Assembly (NCBI GenBank): GCA_030425645.1
Contig: JAUHZK010000001.1
Coordinates: forward strand, 404,136-468,135
DNA: 64,000 nt
Direction of reading: 5' to 3'
From: Gammaproteobacteria bacterium
GTDB lineage: Bacteria > Pseudomonadota > Gammaproteobacteria > JAPPPA01
The notes under the pieces are model-generated. The model worked only from the letters and a program-made list of their open reading frames with translations, had not been told where the DNA came from and searched no databases. Position 1 is the stretch's first letter, and each line of letters starts with the position of its first letter. Below are positions 10,944 through 19,900 of the stretch, one piece after another. The translations under genes were made by a program, and so were the position numbers.

Positions 10944-11807
10944 ATGAATGACTTAGTCCTACAAGGTAATCGCGCCCTAGCTATGCCGTTAACAGCGGCG
11001 AGCCTAGATGGTTATATCCATGCGGTTAATCAGTTGCCAATGCTTTCTCAACAAGAGGAGCAAGACTTGGCGCGTGCTTGGTTGGAAGAAGAGAACACAC
11101 TTGCTGCGCAAAAGCTTGTATTAAGCCATTTGCGCTTTGTGGTTCATATTGCTCGTAGCTACTCAGGTTACGGCTTGCAGCTTGCTGATCTTATTCAAGA
11201 AGGCAATGTTGGTTTGATGAAAGCAGTAAAGCGCTTCGATCCTGATAAAGAGGTTCGTTTGGTCAGCTTTGCCGTGCATTGGATTAAAGCCGAAATTCAC
11301 GAATACGTAATTAAAAACTGGCGTTTAGTTAAGGTGGCTACCACCAAGGCGCAACGGAAGCTGTTTTTTAACCTACGTAAGGCGAAAAAAGGCCTTAACT
11401 GGCTTACAGCTGATGAAACTCAAGCTGTCGCTGATGATCTTGGCGTTAAAGTGGCTGAAGTCCAAGAGATGGAAAAGCGTTTATACAGCCATGATGTGGC
11501 TGTGGATTTATCTCCGGATGAATCTGATGAAGATGCTTGGAAAGCGCCGGCGGCTTACTTAGAGGCTCCTGACTCTGACCCTTCAGTGTTGGTTGAAGAG
11601 GCTGAGTGGTCGCAACAATCTCAAAGTCGTTTGATGTCTGCCCTGCAAACCTTGGACGAGCGTAGCCGTGGCATTATTCAGTCACGCTGGATGGTTGAAA
11701 GCAAAGCAACTTTGCATGACCTAGCGGCTGAATATGGTGTGTCTGCTGAGCGTATTCGTCAGATTGAGGCGCAGGCCATGAAAAAGCTGCGCCAAGCTAT
11801 TGCTTAG
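10944..11807 (+). CDS. rpoH: RNA polymerase heat-shock sigma factor RpoH (sigma32)
   Basis: 287 aa, the E. coli size. Region 2 contains LVLSHLRFVVHIARSYSGYGL and LADLIQEGNVGLMKAVKRFDP. The RpoH-specific box QRKLFFNLRKAKK, used in regulated turnover by FtsH and chaperones, is intact. Region 4 helix-turn-helix YGVSAERIRQIEAQAMKKLR ends the protein. The ftsE/ftsX genes that often precede rpoH are absent; the neighbours are a ComEA-like gene and a RAYT/REP element. No clear Shine-Dalgarno precedes ATG 10944, consistent with a very short leader. Regulation by HrcA is suggested by the CIRCE element. Confidence 0.96.
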   Translation: MNDLVLQGNRALAMPLTAASLDGYIHAVNQLPMLSQQEEQDLARAWLEEENTLAAQKLVLSHLRFVVHIARSYSGYGLQLADLIQEGNVGLMKAVKRFDPDKEVRLVSFAVHWIKAEIHEYVIKNWRLVKVATTKAQRKLFFNLRKAKKGLNWLTADETQAVADDLGVKVAEVQEMEKRLYSHDVAVDLSPDESDEDAWKAPAAYLEAPDSDPSVLVEEAEWSQQSQSRLMSALQTLDERSRGIIQSRWMVESKATLHDLAAEYGVSAERIRQIEAQAMKKLRQAIA

Positions 11808-12280
11808 TCCTTAGTCGACTCGCTCCCGGTTTTATTTCCCTACATTTAGTGTTGTAACGGTCTCGTCGGTGCCCGGTATGGGTTCTGATGCTTGTCCGTA
11901 TTCTCAATATTCCCCCGTATTGGCGTTGTTGATTGGCGCTTTTTTACGCAAATTCATAACAAACACCCCAGGTTTTTAGAGAAGAGCATCGTTTTCTTCA
12001 AGTTTTTTTAGTGACTGGATCGCAAGCCTTGCGGGTAACTTGTGCATAACTTGTGAGTTACCTGTGAGGTTCCTGTGGCTGCTGCGTAATCTCCTAGAGG
12101 CCCCGCCCCGTGGGGCTTTGCAGTAGTTTGTTATCACTCTTCTGAACGACCGCTCGGCGCCGTTTTTGACCGTTTATCGGCTCGCCTGTTAATAAAAAAG
12201 AACCACTTATCTGGATTATTTGGCAATAAAAACCGATAAACGGCTTGATAAGCGGCATTTCCGTTGTTAGTGTTCTGCGT
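11808..12280. other. Gene-free interval after rpoH
   Basis: No convincing gene is seen. The interval holds a small GC hairpin (GCCCC/GGGGC, 12098-12118) and a perfect 11-bp inverted repeat, CCGTTTATCGG (12170-12180) and CCGATAAACGG (12233-12243), 52 bp apart. A direct repeat ATTGGCG near 11920-11937 precedes a T6 run. The minus-strand ORF 12094-12360 has no ribosome site or recognisable family and is probably spurious. No tRNA-like cloverleaf was seen. Confidence 0.5.
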
Positions 12281-12521
12281 AACCAAAACCAATTTGTGGA
12301 GGTTTTGGTTGATGAAATACCTCTTAGGGGGTGGGTCAACAGCAAATAAATAACGTCCACGTAGACGTTACCGTTACTAAGGCGCTCGCCGGTTTTAGTG
12401 ACAAATACAAGGCCAAAAGGCCACGGGCGCCTGATTAGCAGCCCTTATAAAAAGCAGCGACAGGATGTTGCTGCAATAACAAGAGCAAGACGCTCGCAAT
12501 GGCCATGCCTTAGGGCGTGGC
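12281..12521 (+). promoter_or_regulatory. Dense cluster of stem-loops upstream of the giant-protein locus
   Basis: Five hairpins follow one another. AACCAAAACC/GGTTTTGGTT (12281-12310, perfect). TAACGTC/GACGTTA (12351-12370, perfect). GGCGCTCG/CGGGCGCC (12381-12431, enclosing GGCC-AAAA-GGCC). GCAGCGAC/GTTGCTGC (12453-12473). GCCATGCC/GGCGTGGC around TTAG (12502-12521). The arrangement suggests a structured leader RNA. A partial resemblance (GGCCACGGGCGCCT) to part of the c-di-GMP-I riboswitch is too weak to name it. Confidence 0.4.
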
Positions 12522-12534
12522 GGTAGGTGAAAAA

Positions 12535-13287
12535 ATGACAATAAAGGTGCCGCATGTGCGCCTGGCTTCGTGTTCAGCAAAACCGTTGGGCGCGACGCCT
12601 GACGTATATGCAAAACAAGCAGCTATATTATCGCCATTACAGTGTTTTGCTGTTGGCGGTATGCCTGACAAAAAAACGCCGCTTGCCTGTATCGTTCTGG
12701 CTGCGTTGGTGTTTTGCCGTGCGTTGAGTGGTGCTCTAGTGGGAGTGCTGGTCTCGTGGAAGGCAAACTCTTTTCTCGGTCGCCGTGGTGGGCGGCTAAT
12801 TCTTGCTCTTGCCTGTGTGTTTGGTGCTTGGGGTGCGCAAGCCACCCAGTTGCAGGCTGCGGTTGTGGGGGTTAACTCTCAGTTTCTTCATTCGGATGCT
12901 GCTTCGGCTGAGCTGTCGCAGTGTGATGTGGATGTCTCGGTTGCGTCCGAGTCTTCCGGCGTATCAGTGACACCGGTTATCGATCAATGCGTTAGCGGCG
13001 TTTTGCCCGTGTTTGGTTTTAGTGTTAATCATTCTCGGCCGCACTTTTTAAAAGTTGAGCGGGCCGGTTTGTTGTACGGCACCACTGCTGGGCCGCCTGT
13101 CCGGCAGCAACTCGCTAGTAGTCAATATTTATCAGCCGCCAATCAAGCGGCTTTCGGCGTCTTTGCTATGCCGCCGCAGAACTCTAATTTAAAAACTCAG
13201 AAGCAGAATTATCAGGCTAAGGCGTCAGTGTCTTGGCCTTTTTTGTTGCTGGGTTTGACTCGGGAGGTGGCAAGTGCTGCCTGCTAA
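12535..13287 (+). CDS. Hypothetical protein upstream of the giant surface protein
   Basis: Not recognised. I use ATG 12535 (TAGGTG upstream), giving 250 aa; the ORF-track GTG at 12517 lies inside a hairpin. The N-terminal third has hydrophobic stretches (LACIVLAALVFCRALSGALVGVLVS and LILALACVFGAWGAQATQ), the second resembling a signal peptide with an internal position. The rest is Ser/Ala/Val/Gln rich with two Cys about 25 residues apart. It ends 14 bp inside the longest version of the giant ORF, whose GTG start follows GGGAGG within this gene. It may be a real small secreted protein, a leader ORF coupling translation, or non-coding. Confidence that it is a true gene is modest. Confidence 0.4.
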   Translation: MTIKVPHVRLASCSAKPLGATPDVYAKQAAILSPLQCFAVGGMPDKKTPLACIVLAALVFCRALSGALVGVLVSWKANSFLGRRGGRLILALACVFGAWGAQATQLQAAVVGVNSQFLHSDAASAELSQCDVDVSVASESSGVSVTPVIDQCVSGVLPVFGFSVNHSRPHFLKVERAGLLYGTTAGPPVRQQLASSQYLSAANQAAFGVFAMPPQNSNLKTQKQNYQAKASVSWPFLLLGLTREVASAAC

Positions 13288-13342
13288 ACAATCTAAAAAG
13301 ATCGCTAAAGCGATTGCCTGTAAGCCTGTAGAGGAAAGCCAA

Positions 13343-16300
13343 ATGGCTAATTCAACACAAAGTACCCGCCGCCGTTCTGTTGCTCGTTTATCGAGAAACC
13401 GGAATGCCCTAATGCTTATGCAGAAGGTGTTGGCACTCTTTGCAGTTCACTCTAAACAGGAGAAACAAATCAACGGGGTTCAACCTGCTTCGACTGGCCC
13501 GGCGCGTCACCGGGAGGGTGGGGTATTGCGTAAGTTCGCAGGCTTCATCATGATCGTTGCTAGCCCAGCGAAGTACCTGCTCATGCGTGCTTCACGCACT
13601 CCGGTTGCTACCCTGGACGGGATTCAGGGCAAGAAACTTGCGTCCAAAAACAACGCCCCTGTAGGAGCGATTTGCAATCGCGATGAGCGGTCCTTTGGCT
13701 ATTCAGCAATGGGGAATCCAAAGCGTGGCTTAAGAACTATGGCCTCTTTGAATCTGGCTTTATTGTTATTGGGTGTGCTCAGTATGCAAGCTGCTAATGC
13801 TGCGAACCCGATTGCGGGTGATGACACAATTGTTGGTGCTCCTGGTGAGACGGTGCGTTTCTTATTGGCGCACAATGACTCTGATCCGGATAATCATGTA
13901 TTAAGTACATATGCATTATCGGGTTGTGCTGGTGCAGTTGCGGATCCTATTGACGTGCATCGCTATTCGCCAACTGGTTCTTTAAACAGCGTGGCAACCA
14001 GTGTTTATTCATTTACTCTGCCGGCCACCGCTGGTACTACAAGTTGTAGCTACACCGTAACAGACTCGAACGGTGAGTCGGATACAGCAACCATTACATT
14101 GGTTGCAACCAATCAGGTGCCAACGGCTGTGCCGGTTGCAAATATTTCCAGCAGTAACTTGGGTACGTCTTATGGGTTGGGTTATAACAGTTACCCCAAA
14201 GTGTCAGAGGGTGTAAATGCTTTTACAACGACCGGCTCTACATTAACAAAAGATTTCGAAGATACGTTGTGGGGTGCGCCGTTGTCTGCGGATCCGAATG
14301 GCCAGGTTGCGTTTATGCATCCTGTATACCATGGGCAGTTTCGCGCAGAAATTACTGGGTTGACCCCAGGGCAGCTATATGAAGCAACGATATATGTGCG
14401 GTACTTGGATGACGCTTGGCGTTCTGGTGACGGTGTAAGCACGCGTAACTGTAGTTATATCGGTGCATTGGCTGAGGGTAATATGTATACCACCTCCTCC
14501 TATACGGAAGGAGGCCCTTGGGTGCCGCTGTCATTGAAATTTATTGCGCCTGGTACGTCGGCTCATATTGGCCGTTGGGGCCGTTCGAACACGCTAAATC
14601 ATTGTATGAACCATGCGGCATATTCGTTTGGTACTAACCAGCCAATGACAGCGGATGACTTTACAATTACTGCGTTGCCGGGTTCTCAGGTTAATAAAGA
14701 TATATTTGGTGATGGCCATGTTGCGGATGCGGATGGTGATCCACGTTGGGAGGTCAGTAACTTCACGTGTTCGGCAGGTATGACGGTGCCGACCGCTGCG
14801 GGCGTCGGGTCTGGAACTTGGGACCGCGTAACTGAATCGGGAACGCATTATGTCTTTGATATTCCTTCGACCCCCGGTACATATACCTGTACCTATACGG
14901 CAAGAGATTTTGGTGCAGAAACAAGCACGGCCACAGGCACAATCACTATTCAATCGCAACTACTAAGTTGTGAGGTTGATCATACGGGTGATGATTCGGG
15001 CCAGGCTTGTTCTTCAGCTGCTGGTGATTGTTCGCTCCGTTCTGCAATTGAGGTTTTAAATGCGGGCAATTGTTCAAATCACACAGTTACCTTTAATATT
15101 CCTGGTGGTGGCGTTCAAACGATTAGTCCTGCGGCTGGTTTTGCGATTACACAGCAGGGCGCGGTTATCGATGCGGAAACGCAACCTGGTTCTACCTGTG
15201 GCGGCGCTCAAGCTGACTTGTCTGATCGTGTAATTAATGTAGAAATTGACGCAGGTAATGCGAGTATATTGTTTGATGTTAAAGCCGATGCCACCATTCA
15301 TGGTTTTGCGATTCACGATGGCACAACGGCTGCCATTCAAGTAAGCGATGCGCAAGCCGATGCCATTGTCACCTGTAACTACATAGGCTTAAAAGCCGAT
15401 GGCACCACTGAGCCAGCAGACTCAGAGCCAAGCTATGGCATCGTGATTGCACAGGCAAGATCCGCCAGAATTGGTGGTGACACCTACAACGATGCCAACG
15501 TCATACTAGGCCATACTCAGGCATTGACCACTCAGCACCCTCCGTCTTCTATCGTTGATTTAGACATTCGAGGCAACCGATTCTCAACCGACAGAACTGG
15601 TGAAGTCAGATTACGTCGAGTAGTGCCGGGTAACTTACCCGATGTCAGTATTGCAACAGTAAGCGGTACATTACAGCTTGGTGGAGCGACCGCGCCAGAG
15701 AAAAACGTATTCGGAGCAAGGGTAGCGCTTGGTGTAGGTTCAACAGCATTTGAAAATGCCAACATTGTCATCGAAGGCAACAACTTTAATGTTGGATTGG
15801 CGGGCACAGCGTCATTAGGCCACCATAGCTGGAGCCTAAAAACGTATTTACCGGCTGCTGGTACGACATTACGAATTGGTGGCGATAGCGTTGGTCAACG
15901 TAACATATTTGGTGGTGATGGCACGGCAACAGAAACCACACCAATACAAATAAGTAACTCAGGTACCGGTGCTACAACTGAGTTTACAAATAACTACGTA
16001 GGTGTGGATGTCACCGGTAACTCGCCGCTTCCTGTAGCAGGCAATGGCTTGGGCTTGCAAGGCGCGCATAACACAACAGTGAAAAACAATGTGTTTGGTA
16101 ATGCTGCGCAATCAGCCGTTTACACCATGGCTCAAAGCGACAATTTAACCTTTACGGGTAACAGAGTTGGTATCGGTGCAGATGATGTAACCGTTATGGG
16201 TAACGGTGAACATGGTTTACATTTAAGTGCAGCTATAGGCGTAACTGTTGGTGATGGTACGGTTGCGGGTAGAAATATAATTGTTGGCAATACCGATGTA

Positions 16301-16939
16301 GGTATCCGCGGTGTAAATCTTGATAATGCAGTAATCGATAATAACTACATTGGTATCAAAGCCGACGGTACTACACCGGCTGGAAATGGTGGGGTTGGTA
16401 TATCGTTATTCCATCTTTCTCAAAGTGTAGCAATCCTAGGTAATAAGATTTCTAGTAACGGCGATTTAGGTATTGACCTAAGTATGGAAGGTGTGACTGC
16501 CAACGATGCTGGAGATACGGATCATGAAGGGCAAAGCCCGGCACGTGCTAACAACGGTATTAACTACCCAGTGATAGACACAGCTGCACCAAATGGTGCA
16601 AATATCGATATCCAGTTTGATCTGGATATCAATGACGGCACTCACCCGGCATATCGTATTGAGTTCTTCTTAAACGATGCTGACACAACTGGTGCAATTG
16701 ATGCTAGCGGTCACGGCGAAGGTGAAATATTCCTAGGCAGCACAGTGGTCACCGGCGATGTAACCGACCAGCAAGTAAGCTTTGCTGGTCCTGCAGGCTT
16801 TAACACTAGCGACTTTGTCAGTGCCACAGCTACCGCTTGTGATAACGCAACATGTACCAGTACATTTAAAGAAACCTCTGAGTTTAGTGGGGCTAAACAA
16901 ATAGATAATGGACCAGAAATATCTGGTCGTGTATTCTAA
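13343..16939 (+). CDS. Giant surface protein, N-terminal segment (ends at in-frame TAA)
   Basis: 1198 aa from ATG 13343 (GAGGAAAG upstream); a GTG at 13274 behind GGGAGG is the alternative. The first ~150 residues are basic and unusual. A signal-like segment MASLNLALLLLGVLSMQAANA begins at nt 13739. Then come an Ig/cadherin-like domain (IAGDDTIVGAPGETVRF), a beta-sandwich resembling a carbohydrate-binding fold, and a parallel beta-helix opened by GDCSLRSAIEVLNAG with NNYIG and NNVFG coils. The segment ends in ISGRVF, the first strand of a B-type (SdrD-like) domain, where TAA 16937-16939 interrupts. Translation of the same frame continues that domain immediately after the stop. It is therefore probably the N-terminal part of one larger protein. 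Confidence 0.75.
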   Translation: MANSTQSTRRRSVARLSRNRNALMLMQKVLALFAVHSKQEKQINGVQPASTGPARHREGGVLRKFAGFIMIVASPAKYLLMRASRTPVATLDGIQGKKLASKNNAPVGAICNRDERSFGYSAMGNPKRGLRTMASLNLALLLLGVLSMQAANAANPIAGDDTIVGAPGETVRFLLAHNDSDPDNHVLSTYALSGCAGAVADPIDVHRYSPTGSLNSVATSVYSFTLPATAGTTSCSYTVTDSNGESDTATITLVATNQVPTAVPVANISSSNLGTSYGLGYNSYPKVSEGVNAFTTTGSTLTKDFEDTLWGAPLSADPNGQVAFMHPVYHGQFRAEITGLTPGQLYEATIYVRYLDDAWRSGDGVSTRNCSYIGALAEGNMYTTSSYTEGGPWVPLSLKFIAPGTSAHIGRWGRSNTLNHCMNHAAYSFGTNQPMTADDFTITALPGSQVNKDIFGDGHVADADGDPRWEVSNFTCSAGMTVPTAAGVGSGTWDRVTESGTHYVFDIPSTPGTYTCTYTARDFGAETSTATGTITIQSQLLSCEVDHTGDDSGQACSSAAGDCSLRSAIEVLNAGNCSNHTVTFNIPGGGVQTISPAAGFAITQQGAVIDAETQPGSTCGGAQADLSDRVINVEIDAGNASILFDVKADATIHGFAIHDGTTAAIQVSDAQADAIVTCNYIGLKADGTTEPADSEPSYGIVIAQARSARIGGDTYNDANVILGHTQALTTQHPPSSIVDLDIRGNRFSTDRTGEVRLRRVVPGNLPDVSIATVSGTLQLGGATAPEKNVFGARVALGVGSTAFENANIVIEGNNFNVGLAGTASLGHHSWSLKTYLPAAGTTLRIGGDSVGQRNIFGGDGTATETTPIQISNSGTGATTEFTNNYVGVDVTGNSPLPVAGNGLGLQGAHNTTVKNNVFGNAAQSAVYTMAQSDNLTFTGNRVGIGADDVTVMGNGEHGLHLSAAIGVTVGDGTVAGRNIIVGNTDVGIRGVNLDNAVIDNNYIGIKADGTTPAGNGGVGISLFHLSQSVAILGNKISSNGDLGIDLSMEGVTANDAGDTDHEGQSPARANNGINYPVIDTAAPNGANIDIQFDLDINDGTHPAYRIEFFLNDADTTGAIDASGHGEGEIFLGSTVVTGDVTDQQVSFAGPAGFNTSDFVSATATACDNATCTSTFKETSEFSGAKQIDNGPEISGRVF
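13656..13690 (+). repeat. REP-like element inside the N-terminal coding region
   Basis: CCTGTAGGAGCGA followed by the palindrome GCGATT-TGC-AATCGC (13667-13681) is the classic layout of Pseudomonas-type REP elements (GTAGGAGCGA...TCGCGAT). It is a different family from the three copies near the RAYT. It lies in frame within the pre-signal region of the giant protein, where it would encode PVGAICNRDE. Confidence 0.55.
14985..16935 (+). other. Parallel beta-helix module 1 with capping domain
   Basis: It begins with the CSLRSAIE signature. Short Asn/Gly-rich coils follow (NNYIGLKADGT, GNNFNVG, NNVFGN, DNNYIGIKADGT). It ends in LGIDLS, NYPVID, EFFLNDAD, HGEGE and SATACDN...TSEFSG, a pattern repeated in module 2. 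Fold assignment is from motif pattern only. Confidence 0.7.
16937..16939 (+). other. In-frame TAA interrupting a B-type domain
   Basis: The codons on both sides are in one frame: GRVF, TAA, then [28 protein letters not shown]. Together they make one recognisable SdrD/Cna-B-like domain, in which the missing residue would often be Glu or Tyr. There is no indel. A nonsense substitution, a read error or recoding would all fit. Confidence 0.85.
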
Positions 16940-16993
16940 GATATCATCGGCGAGCTTTTAAGCGACGGATCTATCGGCGATGCGTTAAACCCT

Positions 16994-19900
16994 GTGAAAC
17001 AAGGTGTAACCGTTCGTTTGTTCAATGCGGGCGGAACACAAATCGACACCACAACCACGGCAGCGGATGGTACTTACGGCTTTGACTTGCCAACGGGTGC
17101 GGCTAACTACTTTGTAAGCGTGGACTCAACCGGTGTAACGCCAGAAGCAGGCGGTAGCGGCGTAGCTGAACAAACCTACGGTCCAATCGGTGCGCGTTGT
17201 GCTGATGGTGCTGGTGGTATGGTTGTTCGCGGTGCGCTAGATGGCGCGGGTGCTTGCTACGGTGGTGACGACGGTGCAACTGCGGATAACCCGGGTACAA
17301 CACTAGCTAATAACGAGCACGTAGCCACCATTACTTACGATGGCAGTACCGCTCAAGCAGATGTGGACTTTGGCTTTAGCTTTAATGTGGTGACGAACAC
17401 CGTCTCTGCCAATCAGCAGGGCACATTCGAACGCTTCATCAACAACGCCAACTCGGTCAATGGTCCCAATATGATGCGTTTTGTGCCCACAGTGCCTACT
17501 AACGCTACCGTTAGCGGTGCAACCGGGCAAACCTGCGCCAGCAATGGCGGAAACACCTGGTGGCAAATCGTCATGCGTCCGTCGGGACCGATTGCAACAA
17601 CCACCGGCACTACAGTTGATGGCGCTGCCTACAATCTCATCGATGGTGTATCCGCTTGTAACACCAACCAGGGTCAGTTCGGTACGGGTGGAATTGTTGG
17701 TGTCGGGCCGGATGGCATTGCCGGTACCGGCGATGAAACCGTGCTCGCCCAATTCGACCGCCTTGAGCTAGAACTGGACAAGGCCGACGAAGGTTCCGGC
17801 GGCACCTCCTCAAACCTCAGTACCGCAGGTATCTTTACCGTGCGCAATATCGCCATGATGAACAATGGCGGTGCAGAAACCAATGCAGTGCGGCGCGCAG
17901 GTCGTGGTGACTTTGTCGTTGAAAACAACATCATTGGTGCTCGTGCTGACGGTACCCAACCGATCGCCGCGAATGAGATTTCGCGTGGCGTAAGAATCGA
18001 CGCCGTTTCGGGTGCAGACACCAGCACCATTCGCAACAACTTCTTCGGTTACTGCCGTGAACCGGCTATCGATGTTTTTGATACCGACGACACCATCACC
18101 AACATCACCGGTAATGAAATCGTCAGTTGTGCCATGCGCATACTTCAATACGATGCCGTTGAAACCAATGGCGTCATGCTGATTGATGGTAACCGCATTG
18201 CCGATTCCGGCTTCAGTGGGTCAGGAGACGTTGCTGGTGGTGCGGGCATTGAACTGGGCAGTGCAAACCCGGGGCCGGGTAGTAGTGGGACTGTAAGCAA
18301 CAACACGATTACTGGCAGCCATAACTCTGGCATTACCGCCCATGCTGACGGCGATAACTTTACGATTTCGCAAAACCTTATTACCGGCAACGGTGTGACC
18401 TTTGCCCACGGCGGCATTCGCATCCGCTCCGCAGGTGCAACCAACAACCGCATTACAAAGAACAGCTTCTTCGCCAACAACGGCCTGGGCATTGACCTTT
18501 CGGACGGTTCTAGCACCACTAATGGCGTAAACCCGAACAACGGCACCAAGTCCGTCGGCTCGCTTTCGAACGACGGCATGGACTACCCCGTCATCACCAG
18601 CGCCATCGTTAGCGGCAACAGCCTGCAAGTGCAAGGCTACGTCGGCAGCGCTGCCGGGCAGGCCACCTTTGCCAACAGCACCCTGGAATTCTTCGTCGCC
18701 AATGACGACGGCAACCAGAACGGCGCCACCACTACCACCAGTGGCGACAACGTGCCGCACGGCGAAGGCCAGACCTTCATCGACAGCTGCACCAGCGACG
18801 CAGGCAACGGCAACTTCAACTGCACACTCACCATCCCCGCCGGCGTCACCGTCACCGCCGGCAGCACCGCCATCACCGGCACCGCCACCGACACCAGCAA
18901 CAACACCTCGGAGTTTGGCTCGAACTTTACCCCCACGGGTGCCGTGATTCCTGCGCCGTTGGTTGATACCGATGGTGATGGCGTGGATGATGTCGTTGAC
19001 CTTGATGACGACAACGACGGTATCAACGACATCGTTGAAAACGCAGAACGCGTTGTTGTTGCCGTCTTTAGTCCGGGCTCGCCTTACCCTTGGCCTGGTG
19101 AGACAAGTTCAACATTCACAGTTGCTCATAACGGGAGTACGACAAGCTCGGGTACATTAGCTGCAGGCTTTTCATTTGACGAGCAATACACGAATCTGGA
19201 GGCTGCTGAGCCTTACAGGCTGATTTCGGATGTGTCTGGTGCGCCGATGACGGCGACCTATACATTTAATGCGCCAGTTCCGGCAAATGAAATTGTGTTC
19301 TGTGTAACTAGTCTGGGTTCGGGTGATAGTGCTAATTTCAGCATTACTTCCGGAGCTGCAGACACGGGTGACTTTGTGGGTGGTACATTCCATACGGCAG
19401 CCGAAGCAGCTTATGATCGCAATACCGGTTCGATTACCAGTCCGGGTAGCAACAGTAATTCTTGTTTGTTTGGTGTTTCGGATGATTTGGTTGGCCAAAT
19501 CACAGTGTCAGGAGATGGCACCGGCACCGCGAGCGGTTATGGTTTCATACTGGCTTCGCTGCTCCCGTTCGATCTAGATGGTGATGGCAAAACGAACGCA
19601 CGTGATATCGACGCTGACGGGGACGGTATCCCCGACAACATTGAGGCTCAGGCTACTGGCGGTTATACCGCGCCAGCAAATAGCTACAATGGCAACGGGC
19701 AAGACACCGCCTACGGAGCGGCGGGTCTGGCGCCAGTCAACACCGGCGGCGCAACCGACCCGGATTATCTCGACACCAACAGCGACGGCGACGACCGTAA
19801 CGATGTAATCGAAGGTCACGACCTAAATGGTGATGGCAACATAGTTGGGCCAGCTGAGCGTAGCGCCACCGGATTTGACGCCGATACCGATGGTCTGGAT

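Noticed and set aside
12381-12480. c-di-GMP-I (GEMM) riboswitch
   Set aside because: Only GGCCACGGGCGCCT resembles the consensus. The first helix with its GNRA hairpin and the GGCAAACC box are not found. Kept only as an unnamed structured leader.
12094-12613. Minus-strand ORFs 12094-12360 and 12395-12613
   Set aside because: No recognisable domain or ribosome site, and the hairpin cluster explains much of the sequence pattern.
16994-17000. GTG 16994 and GTG 24584 as genuine independent starts
   Set aside because: No ribosome site precedes either, and both lie inside folded domains that begin before the stop codon.
18145-19032. Long antisense ORFs within beta-helix module 2
   Set aside because: They are shadows caused by the GC-rich, C-ending codons of the sense strand.
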